From: Stemphylium vesicarium
Taxonomy: Eukaryota > Ascomycota > Dothideomycetes > Pleosporales > Pleosporaceae
DNA length: 64,000 nucleotides
Direction: 5' to 3'
NCBI GenBank assembly: GCA_004380135.1
Contig: QXCR01000057.1
Coordinates: forward strand, 103,979-167,978
Below, one piece after another: positions 11,718 through 22,201 of this stretch. Made by a program: the position numbers and the translations under genes. The notes under the pieces were generated by a model, which searched no databases, was not told the DNA's origin, and worked only from the letters and a program-made list of their open reading frames with translations. Each line of letters begins with the position of its first letter. Within the stretch, counting starts at the first letter, position 1.

Positions 11718-14700
11718 CTAATCAGTAGCCGTTCCATCCGTCTTCGCTTCGTATGCCGTCTTCGCGGTACCAGTCAAAGTTTCTAGCTCGCCGCTGGTTT
11801 CGCACATAGATTGAAATGAACCACCGTTCTTGCGGATGAGGTCGTATGGATGGCCGTACTCGATTACCTCGCCCTTGTCAAGAACGAGGACCTTGTCGTA
11901 GTCGATGATGGTCTGGAGACGATGCGCGATTGTGATGGTGGTGTTTTTGATCTGGCGGATAGTTTCCTGGATCTTGGCGTCGGTCGCGTAGTCGATGGAT
12001 GCTGTGGCTTCGTCCATGAGTAGGACCTTGGGGGCCTTGAGGAGCGCTCGCGCGAGGCAGAGGAGTTGGCGTTGTCCTTGCGAGAGGTTGGAGCCGGACT
12101 CTGATACAGGCGAGTTGAGATTCCTGAATGGGTTCTTGTTGTCGGCTTCCATTGCGGCTTGTGCGGCAGCATCGTCTTGATCAGGAGCATGCCCGTTAGG
12201 CATAACGACTATCGTGTCTTCCTGTGTCTCACCACGTTCCCAGTCGCGATTGGCGAGAATGGAACCCGGGTTGGTGGTAGCGGCTGTGTAACTTGCGTTC
12301 ACATCGGCAGTGACGGCGCCGGTGGTAGGGATTGGGATCTGGACAGCGCGGGGCGGGCTAGATTCGCCGGTAGGTGTCACGCTGCCGGATGCAGGTCGTG
12401 AGAGTGTCGATATCAGGTTAACTTCGCGAAGGGCAGTGTAGATCTCTTCATCAGTGAAGATGGAGAAGGGATCGAGGTTGCTTCTAATCGTGCCTGTGAA
12501 CAGGGTTGGATCTTGCGGTACCATGACGACATTCTCCCGCAGGTCATGCAGGCCAATCAAGCCAACGTCGATGTCGTCGATCAGTATCTTTCCTTGCTCG
12601 GCCTCCAACGCTCGGAATAGTGCAAGTGCCATGGAACTCTTACCAGCACCAGTCCTGCCAACAACTCCCACCTTCTCTCCAGGGAGAATCTTGAAGGTAA
12701 GGTTCTTCAACACAAGATCAAAGTCTTCCCTGTATCGTGTGCTGTAGTTGATGAACTCCACAGACCCCCTGCTTGGCCAGTTGGAAGGTGGTCGATTGGC
12801 TGAGATGACTGAAGGAGCTTCTTGGTCGACGTCGAGATATTCCTTGACACGCTCGACGGAGTTCATGTTTTGCTCGTTGGCGGAGTAAAGTCGGACGAAC
12901 CACAACACATTCTCGGTAAAGGTAACAGCGTAAGTGAGTGCGAGACCTGCGGCACCTGCATCAATGCGCCCGACACTGAGAACGACAAAAGCTCCAGAAA
13001 AGAAAGCGACCATAGCGCCAACAACATCTACTCGGAAAGCGAGCCATCTGTTGGCTGCCCAGAGATAAATGAAAGGACGATGTTGAGTATTGATCTTGGT
13101 CAGGTTCTCGCGGATGAAGCGACGCTCATCACCATACGCTCGGATGGTCGTCATTCCAGATAGTGTCTCGCCGAATTGCTGGTAAAGAGGACTCCGGTGT
13201 ACCGACTCTAATCGTTTCAGGTCGCGCGAGGAGTTGATGTAGAATCGACCGATTAGGAAATACAGGATAGAGATGAAGAACGCTGCGATCAGGAAAGCAG
13301 GTGTAATGACCGAGATGAGAATAACGATGGTAATGATGGAAGCGAAGCAATGAACGACACCGATTGCAACTGGCGCCACTTCTTGATCCACGGACTCGAT
13401 GTCCTTGGAGAACCTGTTCATGAGCTGACCTAGTGGAGTCTGATCGAAGAAGCGGAACTTGGCATGTGTGACCTTTTGGATTAGGCGCTCGTGGACTCGT
13501 CGTGATGCTGCTAAAGAACCTCCGAAAAGGAAGCCTTCACGTAGGAATGTGATCAACATGAAGACTATGCCGAGAATAGCGTAAACACCAAGGAAGTAGA
13601 GAGAGTCGACGTCTGGGTTGGATCCAAAGGTGGTCTGCATGGTGTTGTACGAGTACGAAGGTTCTTCCGGTTGGTTGAAGAACGGAAGGTTCCAGCTGCA
13701 AGTGCCACTGTTCATACAAGTTCCCATGCCACTCAGCGTCGGGGCGTGGGTTACAGGCGTTTTATGATGATTGCCCATCGCGGCGTAGCCCTTATCCGCG
13801 TAAGCGTTTGCCCAAGTGCGGATCCACAAGTTCGTAGAGACGGAGGAGATCTGTGCCGCGACAAAAGCGATGGTAGCGCCAACCCAGTAGTACCACGGGC
13901 CCATAGCGCGGAGGTACATCATGATAATGCTTAGTTTGACGCCGCCTTCAGCTTTCTTCTCATCCTGGCTAGCTGGAGCCTTTTTGACATCCGCTTTGCC
14001 GTTCAAGGTGACGTTGGCGTCTCCGTTGGCATGGTTGGCCTCGCCATCTGCTTCTTCGTTTGAACCTGAGGGTGCCTGGGAAGGAGGTTTCGATGCGCCG
14101 CGCGAGGCAGGTCGTGACTTGGTGAGATCTTCGGTGAGCTTTCCAGAGTTGATGACTTCGTCTGCTGTACCTTGCGCGACTATGCGACCATTCTCAAGTG
14201 CTACCGCAAATTCCGCATTTGGCAGGCAGAGGCTGACGTTGTGGGTAACAAGGATGCAAGTTCGGTTTGCCATGAGTCGGCCATGAAGTGCGTAGTGGAA
14301 GATCCATTTGGCAGTGTGAGCATCGACAGCGCTTAGGACATCGTCGAGAAGAACGTGCCGGGCTTTGCTGTACATTGCGCGAGCAAGAGAAATGCGTTGC
14401 TTTTGGCCTCCAGATAGCGTTACACCCTTCTCACCAACCACGGTTTCATCTCCACCATCAAGGATCTCAAGGTCTCGCTTCAGGCAGCAGATGTCGATGA
14501 CCTCTTCGTAGCGTTTTTGGTTCCATTCGCTTGCGAACACGATGTTTTCCTTGACGGTACCGTTTACCAGCCATGCCTGCTGCGCGCAGTAGGCTACGCT
14601 TTCTGTGAGGCCAGTATCGGGGTCAGGCGTTAAATCTTCACGGCTGACACCTCCTGGTAGGTAGACATCACCCTTCAGCTTTGTCATCTCACCGAGGAGA

Positions 14701-16961
14701 CCCATGAGCAGCGAAGTCTTTCCAGATCCAGTAGGCCCAACGACAACGTTGAGCTTGCCAACGCGAAACTTGAGGTTGAGATCCATCAGCTTGAAGGCAT
14801 CTGCAGCAGCTTGGTCCGCCATGTCTGTGCCTCCCCAGCTAAAGGTACCATTTTCGAATCCAATGATGGACTGGCCGTCGCTATCCTTCTTCTGGGTGAC
14901 AAGTTGCGAATACTTGTCCGTCTCCGGTTCCATCAGGTATTCCTCGATACGGTCGACCGATACCTTGGATTCTTGAACATGCGCGACCATATCCGCGAGT
15001 TGGTCAAGCGGAATCCTCAGGATTTGGAACAGGGAGAGAGCAGTGAAAGCGACAGAGGGAATGAGAGCCTTATGTTCGACGTTCGTATAGACCAAGAAGG
15101 ACAAGAACGTGATCAAGACAGGAGAGCCCGACCATATCGTGGCTGCGACTGCCCAAAGGATGTATCGACGGCGAAGATGCTTCAGCTCAATGTACCGCTT
15201 CTCATTCACCAATCCGATGAAGCGCTGTTCCCAAGCAAAGAATTTGATGATTCGGATGTTGGTCAGAACCTCGTTCGTTGTGTGAATACGTGCGTCGGTA
15301 GCCGCAAGAATGAGTTTTTGGATCTTGGCAAACTGACTGGCGACATACATGTTGACGGGAAGCAAGAAAATCATCATGCCAATGCCAGCAATCGAACTGT
15401 AGCCTAAGATGCGGTAGAGCAAGACAACAGCTACGACAACTTGAACCGGTGTGTTCGCCCACAAGAAGTGCAGGTAAGCGCAGATCTCGCTGACCTTGAA
15501 AGCATCTACGGCCATCAGGTTGATGATAGCACCGGTGGTAACTTGAGCATCGGATCCTGACTTTGCTTCATCTTCGTCGTTCTTGGAAGCACCAGAGGTC
15601 TTCTTCTTCTTTCCGAAATTGAAAATGCGCTTCAACATTCTGGGTTGCTCGTCGTCATCTTGTTTCTTCTTCTCTTCGCCCAGGACCTTGTCTGTAGTAG
15701 CCGCTGCCCTTCGCTTGAGTGCTTTTGCGTAGATTTCTCCGATAATGACGGCGCGCAATCGAATGCATATTTTTCGACCAAGCCACAGGGCCTGTCCATC
15801 AGCAAGCGCTGACAAACTTCCGGAGACAAAGAGTAGAATAACGTAGAACCACGCGGCGTTTGCAGGAGTCAGATCCGGCTTCTCAACGTATTCGAGGATA
15901 ACTTTCAGAAGGAGCGTCGGCGCGAAAGTGAGGAAACCAGAAATGGCGGCCCATCCTGCTTGGATGAGGAGACCGCGCTTGAAGTGCTTTAGAAGATGAT
16001 AGGCCAGACTTGAAGTCTTTTTGACCTGGCGGTATTTCGCGATGACGGCCGCGGCCTTGTCCGTGGAGGGCAAATTCCACACGTCCGTAAGCTCATAGGT
16101 CTTCTTGTATCCAGTCCAAACGATTGGGTCTACCCAGCTGAATGTGGCGAGTGAGAAAACACTAGCGACGGGTTCCCGGGCTGGCGCAATGTCACCTTCG
16201 TATTCCAGCTCGACCGCCTTGTTGCCTTTCCTAGAACAGAGAGCGATGAGGAATAGTAGTGAAACGAGGGCGAAATCACCAATCATGAGCTTCTGGTGCA
16301 CATCGGATCGTGGGTGTATGATAGCCGATCGGAATAGCAGAACGCTGAAAACCCATTGGCAGCCATAGATGAAGGCGGTGTGGTACCAGAGCGCGGGAAA
16401 AGAGAATCTGCTTGTGCTGGAGAACAGCAGGCGGAGCGAGGCCAGCGTGGCGATGTAGGTCCAGACAGCGATGTTCGCAATAGCCGCGATCTTGCCGTGC
16501 TTGCCCCATACATTCGTGACCAGAACAGCAACGTGGAGGCAGAGCTGGGCGAGTACCGCAACTTCCTCCAGTATAACGACAGTAAGCTCTCCGCGAGGCT
16601 TGTCTACGGCGATGGTGGATACAGTGTTGACGGCATGGAGGGCTAAGTCTTCGTTGCGTTCGATTTCGTCTTCGGCATCGTCATGGTAGTCGTCTGCGCC
16701 ATCGTAGCGCGGGCTTCGGAAGGACCACGGATTGCTGGGGTCGTCGAGAGCGCTGTAGGCGTGGTAGTATTTGGAAGCGGTAGCCGCAAAGTAGAGTTGG
16801 AACAATAGGTAAATGAGTGATATTCCGCATACGATGAGTGGGAATAATGTTTGGAGGTAGCTGTAGCGCGTCAGTTTTGATTCTGGCTGGCGGTGGCGCA
16901 TGGCGTCAAGAGCCGCGGGCGCATCTGAAACATGTCGCGATAAGTACGTACTCTTGCTCAA
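11718..16961 (-). CDS. ABC-C (MRP) family full transporter, Ybt1-like
   Basis: A single-exon frame of 1747 residues. Layout is TMD0 (about five helices in the first ~250 residues), TMD1, NBD1, TMD2, NBD2. NBD1 has Walker A GPTGSGKTS (~742), signature LSGGQKQR (~852) and Walker B VLLDDVLSAVD, where Asp replaces the catalytic Glu, as is usual in ABCC NBD1. NBD2 has Walker A GRTGAGKSS (~1435), signature LSQGQRQ (~1627) and Walker B VLLMDEATASID. A roughly 100-residue Pro/Thr-rich insertion sits inside NBD2 ahead of the signature (~1500-1610), and a Ser/Lys-rich linker follows NBD1 (~960-1030). The NBD2 insertion and overall length resemble fungal Ybt1/Bpt1-type vacuolar conjugate or bile-acid pumps. 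Vacuolar location and substrate are inferred. Both NBDs look competent or normally asymmetric. Confidence 0.93.
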   Translation of the reverse strand: MSKSTYLSRHVSDAPAALDAMRHRQPESKLTRYSYLQTLFPLIVCGISLIYLLFQLYFAATASKYYHAYSALDDPSNPWSFRSPRYDGADDYHDDAEDEIERNEDLALHAVNTVSTIAVDKPRGELTVVILEEVAVLAQLCLHVAVLVTNVWGKHGKIAAIANIAVWTYIATLASLRLLFSSTSRFSFPALWYHTAFIYGCQWVFSVLLFRSAIIHPRSDVHQKLMIGDFALVSLLFLIALCSRKGNKAVELEYEGDIAPAREPVASVFSLATFSWVDPIVWTGYKKTYELTDVWNLPSTDKAAAVIAKYRQVKKTSSLAYHLLKHFKRGLLIQAGWAAISGFLTFAPTLLLKVILEYVEKPDLTPANAAWFYVILLFVSGSLSALADGQALWLGRKICIRLRAVIIGEIYAKALKRRAAATTDKVLGEEKKKQDDDEQPRMLKRIFNFGKKKKTSGASKNDEDEAKSGSDAQVTTGAIINLMAVDAFKVSEICAYLHFLWANTPVQVVVAVVLLYRILGYSSIAGIGMMIFLLPVNMYVASQFAKIQKLILAATDARIHTTNEVLTNIRIIKFFAWEQRFIGLVNEKRYIELKHLRRRYILWAVAATIWSGSPVLITFLSFLVYTNVEHKALIPSVAFTALSLFQILRIPLDQLADMVAHVQESKVSVDRIEEYLMEPETDKYSQLVTQKKDSDGQSIIGFENGTFSWGGTDMADQAAADAFKLMDLNLKFRVGKLNVVVGPTGSGKTSLLMGLLGEMTKLKGDVYLPGGVSREDLTPDPDTGLTESVAYCAQQAWLVNGTVKENIVFASEWNQKRYEEVIDICCLKRDLEILDGGDETVVGEKGVTLSGGQKQRISLARAMYSKARHVLLDDVLSAVDAHTAKWIFHYALHGRLMANRTCILVTHNVSLCLPNAEFAVALENGRIVAQGTADEVINSGKLTEDLTKSRPASRGASKPPSQAPSGSNEEADGEANHANGDANVTLNGKADVKKAPASQDEKKAEGGVKLSIIMMYLRAMGPWYYWVGATIAFVAAQISSVSTNLWIRTWANAYADKGYAAMGNHHKTPVTHAPTLSGMGTCMNSGTCSWNLPFFNQPEEPSYSYNTMQTTFGSNPDVDSLYFLGVYAILGIVFMLITFLREGFLFGGSLAASRRVHERLIQKVTHAKFRFFDQTPLGQLMNRFSKDIESVDQEVAPVAIGVVHCFASIITIVILISVITPAFLIAAFFISILYFLIGRFYINSSRDLKRLESVHRSPLYQQFGETLSGMTTIRAYGDERRFIRENLTKINTQHRPFIYLWAANRWLAFRVDVVGAMVAFFSGAFVVLSVGRIDAGAAGLALTYAVTFTENVLWFVRLYSANEQNMNSVERVKEYLDVDQEAPSVISANRPPSNWPSRGSVEFINYSTRYREDFDLVLKNLTFKILPGEKVGVVGRTGAGKSSMALALFRALEAEQGKILIDDIDVGLIGLHDLRENVVMVPQDPTLFTGTIRSNLDPFSIFTDEEIYTALREVNLISTLSRPASGSVTPTGESSPPRAVQIPIPTTGAVTADVNASYTAATTNPGSILANRDWERGETQEDTIVVMPNGHAPDQDDAAAQAAMEADNKNPFRNLNSPVSESGSNLSQGQRQLLCLARALLKAPKVLLMDEATASIDYATDAKIQETIRQIKNTTITIAHRLQTIIDYDKVLVLDKGEVIEYGHPYDLIRKNGGSFQSMCETSGELETLTGTAKTAYEAKTDGTATD

Positions 16962-18631
16962 AACACCTCGAGAAGTCGTCTCTGCCCCAGAATGGGCCTC
17001 TGCAGTGCGCGAACATGTTGGTCGCTGCAGTTGTACGAGGCCTGTTGTGACCTGTAGTGGTGTTCAATCGCCCCCAGCACTCGCTCTCGTTATTGACGAG
17101 TGGTGAATCGCATTGGGAGCGGGAGAGCGACCCGAGAAGTATGTTCGCGGCTTCTAATTAACGGCGCCGAAATAAACAAACGTTTGCAGGGGCGTCCAGG
17201 CGCCGGAGTCTAGGATATGGTGGTTTGCGAAGAAAGGGCGCTGCTTGCTCAACCCGTTGGACTTCACCGTACTAGTCGGCGCAAGAGCCTTTCCAGATCC
17301 GCACTGACGTTCACGCGTATGCGCGAAGCCCGTTGTGATGTAATCAGGAATTTAACCCGATGTGTTACCGACAAGATTAGCTACCATCTGATAACGGAGA
17401 TCTGATAGTCGGGGTGGCGCTGGACAACGGCTGCGGCGAACTACACTCACGGCCGCTGCAAGCTACTGGCATAAGTCGCGTCTGAAATGCTTGGTATAGC
17501 CATTGATAGCGACATGACTTCCATCACCAAAAGAAGACGCTCATGTTGACTCATGGTGACCACCAATCTACTCGTGCAACAGCGTCGTATCCGGTGTGAA
17601 GGTGTCACAAGCCCGGCCAGGCGCATATGCCCTCGACCGTCCTGCAGCGCGTCACAGCGCGTCTATGCATTGACAGATTCCCATACACCGTCAACCGAAC
17701 CATACTTTTCGGTCCTCGGAGCTCAACAATATGTTCAGTTCTCCGACTTCGCACTGAGGAGAGCTTCTCACTCTTGCACACATGGATATGAAGAGTCAAG
17801 CTCGTGTACCCTTCGAGCAGTCTGTAAGAGAATGCTAACCAAGCTCCGTCTGAGGCGCGGTAGATGATGACTGTTGAGACGTCCAACACGCCACGGTGGG
17901 ACTAGATGGTAGATTACCCCACAACTTACCCCGATCCGCAGCTACAGTGCATGCAGCCTGTGACGCTGCTCGCATTACCAAGCAATCATTCGCTTGCAGT
18001 GCAATCTGAGTCGGTGAGAGGCGCGCCCTTGACGATACATCTTAGGCGCTGGTGCAACCCGAGCACCTTCCTCATTATCCTTGGTGCGCCCTTTGAGGAC
18101 TCGAGATTCCTGGTGTATGCTTTCCCCTCCACACCATAGCCACTACGCAGATTCTCCGTCATAGTTGGGAGCCGCTATCGCTGTTCAATGTTGCAAACTC
18201 GAAAGTCTGTATACGCACGCAAACATGTTCCTAGCTGCTGTTCGCTAGGCTGTAGTCCAAGTAGGAAAGAGGTGGATATGGCTGATGCTGTAGCATGATG
18301 AAACTGACAACGAGTACTGCGCTCTGAAGCACAGGGCGGGGAGTTTAGAGCGACAAGGACGGTCGAAATAACAGGAGAAAACATAACACGAGGATGCGTT
18401 GAGGAGTTCAAAGTAGCTCACACGTGACGGCATCTTGGCGGCGCCGGCCATGGAGGAAGCCGCAGCACGGTCGCTTCTGTCACAGTCACAGCGTTCGCGC
18501 CTTGTTTCAAAACAACCTCCCGACTAAACGATACACAGACCGCTCAAAGACTTTGCAGTTCAGCTCCAACGTTTGAGAATGTCGCTCGCGTACCACCAGA
18601 GAAACCTTCGACTTTTGCGGCTGCACGTCCT

Positions 18632-18934
18632 TCACAAGTAAAAAAAAAAAAAATTGCGGTAGGAGCCATCACTTACTGGAATGCCATGCTTACTCGCGGA
18701 ATCACACCATTCTTCGAGTTGGCAATATTGAATTCCGGTATTTCCGGCAACTACTTTACCAGCCATGTGCCTGTTAGGCGTAACTATATCTCGTTGATGT
18801 TTACTGTTCAAGCTTTCAGCCTCGACATCCCAAATTCTGACTGGGGGATCGTCAGATGCGAAGGCAAAGCCAACGTGTAGACCAACTAGCTCCCACGGAA
18901 GGGAATTCTGCGCACGCCACTCTGCGCTCTGCAC
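18632..18934 (-). pseudogene. possible WD40-repeat relic
   Basis: A 100-codon minus-strand frame contains FASDDPPVRIWDVEAESL, which looks like the end of one WD40 repeat (usual form: SASDDxTVRIWDxxT). The rest of the frame is unlike WD40 and it ends in a poly-A/poly-Phe artefact. It may be a fragment of a NACHT/WD40-type or other WD40 gene. I cannot rule out chance, and no second repeat was found nearby. Confidence 0.25.
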
Positions 18935-19472
18935 CGGACGATCAGCCTAGCGGAAAACATGTCCTGTTTGAAATGACTGCGCTGGCCTTCGATCGCGAGG
19001 AGCAGCTGTCGGCAGTAAGCTCCGTACATCGGCCGATATGCCGCGAACGACTTTGTACGAACAACACTCTAGTTGAGAAACTGGCGAAATTAGCAAGATA
19101 TTCCACAGCGAAGAACCGGTGGGAGAATGTATGAACGATTCCTCATTTCCTTTCACGTGGCCAAGCCGGGCTAGCCCTATATCAATCGACGTTTCCACCC
19201 ACGCACGGTCAATCTTACCGCGACTCCCCTTCCTGCAACTCCTGTAAGCTGACAGCTGAACCACAAAATACAGCGAATGATGTGGCAGATGCCGTACTCC
19301 TTGTCCGCTATCCTCCGCAAAAGCGCCTCCATGGCAAAACTACCGGCCCCCCCTTCGCACAACGGCCCGAGACCACGGCTCTTTTGGGATTCGGGGCTGA
19401 CAACGTTGATTACTATTGGAGCAAACTCTCGAACAACAAGGCTATCACGGTGCCTTTTGGAGATGGGTTTAA

Positions 19473-19649
19473 GATTCCAGAACAGTGCCAAAGTCAGCCG
19501 TTTACAGCACAATTAACTCCAAGCCGCCTATTGTCCGGTGTTTTTTTACGGACGACCATGTCAGCATGATCAAGGATGGACAATACATAATTTACAAGCC
19601 ATATAAGAAGGCCTGGTACGAAGGACCGGAAGTACGATACGACAAGTAG
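19473..19649 (+). other. 58-codon open stretch ending just before the flavoprotein gene, possible last exon or relic
   Basis: The frame has a protein-like composition (FFTDDHVSMIKDGQYIIYK, then KAWYEGPEVRYDK and a stop) and lies only 57 bp before the next start codon. There is no plausible start codon at its head, where an in-frame TAA at 19470-19472 closes it. It could be the terminal exon of a decayed or small unrecognised gene. No family assigned. Confidence 0.2.
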
Positions 19650-19706
19650 CCCACCACAGTCGCTCATTCATTCATTCGTTTCCTATATACAACCAAATCA
19701 GAAATA

Positions 19707-21146
19707 ATGCATTCCTCACCCGCCCTTTCGGCGGCTCTCCTTGCCATTGTTGGCCTGCCTGCTGCTCTCGCAGCTCCCCATAAGTTCGACATCTCCAAGA
19801 TCCACCCCAGCAACATCATCCAACGCGATGTAGCCGTCATCGGTGGTGGTTCCTCCGGTACCAACGCTGCCATTGGCATCAAGGATGCGGGCAAATCCGT
19901 CATCGTAGTTGAGAACCAGTCCAGCATGGGCGGCCATACACATACCTACACGGATCCCGTCACCAACATGACTTCCGACTACGGCGTCATCATCTGGCAC
20001 AATACAACCATTGTGCAAGACTACTTCAAGCGCTTCAACATTCCGCTGGCCAATCAGTCGCTTACCGGGCTCCAAAACCAGGACTACGACTTCGCGACTG
20101 GCATGCCGGTCAATGTCACCCCCACTGATCCCCAGGCGCTCGCTGTGGGGTTCCAGAAGTACGCGGGTTTCCTAGCCCAGTACCCAGAGCTCGAGGCGGG
20201 GATGTTCCTTCCTAGGCCTGTGCCTGAGGTCTTGGCCGCGCCCTTTGGCGCTCTGGTCAAGCAGTTGGGTATCGAGGCAATTGTGCCCACACTCGCCAAC
20301 CTCAACCCTGGATTGGGCGACCCTCTCAAGACACCCGTTGTCGAGTTTGCCCGTGTGTGTGGCCTGGGTCTGCTCCAGCAGATTGGTGCCAGCAGCTTCG
20401 TTACGACTGCGCGCCGCAACAACAGCGAGCTGTACGCTGCCGCACAAGCTGAGCTCGAGGCCGAGAACAGCGTCCTCCTCTCTTCACACGTTGTACACTC
20501 CTGGCGCAAGGCCGATGGCGTCGATCTCCTCGTCAAGACGCCCAAGGGCATGAAGTTGATTTGCGCAAAGAAGCTGCTCATCACCATCCCCCCTCGCATG
20601 GAGTTCCTCAAGCCCTTCAACCCCACCCAGGCCGAGACCGCTGTCTTCAGCAAGCTCATCAACGCTGGCTACTACACCACCCTCGTCAAGAACTCCGGTC
20701 TCCCTCCTACCCTCCAGATCTCCAACCGCGCTGCCGACACTGAGTACAACCTGCCCAAGATCCCTGGCATCTACGTCACCCAGCCCACTGCCATTCCTGG
20801 CGTCAGGACCCTCTACTACGGCGCTGAGCTCACAAACAAGACTTTCCCGCTCTCTGATGAGGAGGTCAAGGCTGGCATCGTTGCCCAGCTCAAGACGCTC
20901 CAGGCTGCCAACCCCCAGACTATGCAGAAGGCTGAGCCTGAGTTCGTTGCGTACAGGTCGCACACGCCCTTTTACCTGCAGGCCACTGCCGCTGACATTC
21001 TCGGTGGTATCTACGACCAGATGAATGCGCTACAGGGGCAGGGAAGCACTTTCTACAGCGGCGCTGCGTGGAGGGCTCAGGACAGCAGCTCGCTCTGGGC
21101 TTACAACAAGCAGGTTGTGCTCCCCATGTTGCTCAAGGGACTTTGA
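19707..21146 (+). CDS. secreted FAD-dependent oxidoreductase, beta-cyclopiazonate-dehydrogenase-like family
   Basis: Intronless, 479 residues. The first ~22 residues (MHSSPALSAALLAIVGLPAA) form a clear signal peptide ending in ALA-A. The dinucleotide-binding motif follows at ~39-63 (DVAVIGGGSSGTNAA) with the acidic end of strand 2 at VVEN. The body is a flavin amine-oxidase-like fold with SMGGHTHTY and several N-glycosylation sequons (for example NMTS, NTT, NQS, NKT). Fungal relatives are often named after CpaO, which oxidises beta-cyclopiazonate. There are no PKS/NRPS/DMAT genes nearby, so a cyclopiazonate role is not supported here, and substrate is unknown. The protein is probably extracellular or in the secretory pathway. 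The start was chosen because it begins exactly at the signal peptide. Confidence 0.88.
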   Translation: MHSSPALSAALLAIVGLPAALAAPHKFDISKIHPSNIIQRDVAVIGGGSSGTNAAIGIKDAGKSVIVVENQSSMGGHTHTYTDPVTNMTSDYGVIIWHNTTIVQDYFKRFNIPLANQSLTGLQNQDYDFATGMPVNVTPTDPQALAVGFQKYAGFLAQYPELEAGMFLPRPVPEVLAAPFGALVKQLGIEAIVPTLANLNPGLGDPLKTPVVEFARVCGLGLLQQIGASSFVTTARRNNSELYAAAQAELEAENSVLLSSHVVHSWRKADGVDLLVKTPKGMKLICAKKLLITIPPRMEFLKPFNPTQAETAVFSKLINAGYYTTLVKNSGLPPTLQISNRAADTEYNLPKIPGIYVTQPTAIPGVRTLYYGAELTNKTFPLSDEEVKAGIVAQLKTLQAANPQTMQKAEPEFVAYRSHTPFYLQATAADILGGIYDQMNALQGQGSTFYSGAAWRAQDSSSLWAYNKQVVLPMLLKGL

Positions 21147-21284
21147 AGATATAATGTATAAAGATAATTTGTAAAGACGATTTTAGAGGTCAAGGGTGTA
21201 GCGTAGCGTGTAAAACGGATTCAATTCTCCCTTTTGGATATTTACAATATAATATTTTTGCAGGAAAAGAAAGGTTGCTTTGTT

Positions 21285-22201
21285 CTACGCGCGGGCCTTA
21301 GCCACCGGTGTCCATGCAGAGTACTTGTTCTTGGTGCTGTGGCTGTGGTTAGAATCGACTGTTGCGTGATTGGGCTTGTTGTGAACACATACGTGCTGTA
21401 GGGCTTGTATCCTGAGCGGCTCCATGTGAGCGTCGGCCTGTGCTCCTTGGGCTCCCAGACGCGCACCTGACGCTGCAGAAGGGGGTCTACAGCTGGCGAC
21501 TTGTCGACCATGTACGACATCCACGCGTGCCTGTATGCAGTCAGAGTGAAATCTCCCAGTTAATCGTCCGCGGGTGTGGTGGAAAGGCAGCGTACCATCC
21601 AGGTTCAATCTGAGAACTATGAAAACTGTTAGTATACGTCGAACCACCAGAGTCAACAGAAACCTACGGGTCAAACTCCTTGTCCTTATAGTCTACCCAG
21701 CGGGTTCGCACTGCGACCTTCAGTCAGCCAAACAACTCCACCCCAACAGCCGCAATGGCCGGGTCTCGAGGGCCATCCTTACGCGGCAGCTCCTCCTCCA
21801 AGTTCTCAAAGTACTTGTTTCCGTACTTATCCTGGCCGATCAGGGTTCCGGCTTTGGTATCACCTGCACATGTCGTCAGCGATCCTGCGTCTCTCTTTCC
21901 AATTCCCCGTTCTCATCTCTCTGTCTCCATCTCCGTCTCTCTCTTGAGAAATCCCAATTGTCCCAAGATAAGGCAAGGCAATGCATACCGATGTTCTAAA
22001 CGTGCGAGGCGACATCGATCAGTCTAATCTGCGCAGAAGGGTGGGTGAGGTATTTCGCGAGCGTACCGCCATTTGGTGGGCATAATCCTGCGAGGGGGAG
22101 TTAGTTCGCAGTCGTGTATAGCCAATGGGAGGGTAGAGTAAGAAGCTTGCCTTGATCCCGATCTTGCGCAGGTTGCGCAGCGTTCTCATGAGCGTCGACA
22201 T
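21285..22201 (-). CDS. NDUFA12: complex I subunit NDUFA12 (B17.2), eight exons including a 7-nt microexon
   Basis: Assembled by hand as 22151-22201, 22067-22087, 21989-21995, 21783-21863, 21668-21710, 21596-21616, 21393-21530 and 21285-21336. The total is 414 nt, 137 residues, exactly the family length. The product reads MSTLMRTLRNLRKIGIKDYA, then HQMANIGDTKAGTLIGQDK, NKYFENLEEELPLRTRWVDY, SQIEPGWHAWMSYMVDK and ends WTPVAKARA. It is an accessory subunit of mitochondrial NADH:ubiquinone oxidoreductase, needed late in complex I assembly on the matrix side. Intron 1 has a GC donor (AAG|GCAAGC). The third exon is AACATCG, supplying Asn-Ile-Gly between HQMA and DTKAG; without it the frame is lost. 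No single long frame exists, so automatic callers may miss it. Confidence 0.9.

Larger units (their letters stand above)
16962..19706. other. gene-poor 2.7-kb interval with possible relics
   Basis: Between the divergently placed ABC transporter and the secreted flavoprotein. The first few hundred bases should be the ABC transporter promoter, the last ~60 bases (after 19649) the leader of the flavoprotein gene. No complete gene is visible. Two short stretches (18632-18934 and 19473-19649, listed separately) look like coding remnants, and a 14-A run lies at 18640-18653. Confidence 0.55.

Noticed and set aside
17553..18451. Scattered frames of 60-105 codons in the gap after the ABC transporter
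   Set aside because: No motif, no consistent splice chain, and no composition unlike random sequence.
20084..20963. Minus-strand frames of 192 and 159 codons inside the flavoprotein gene
   Set aside because: Antisense shadows of a strong GC-rich coding frame.
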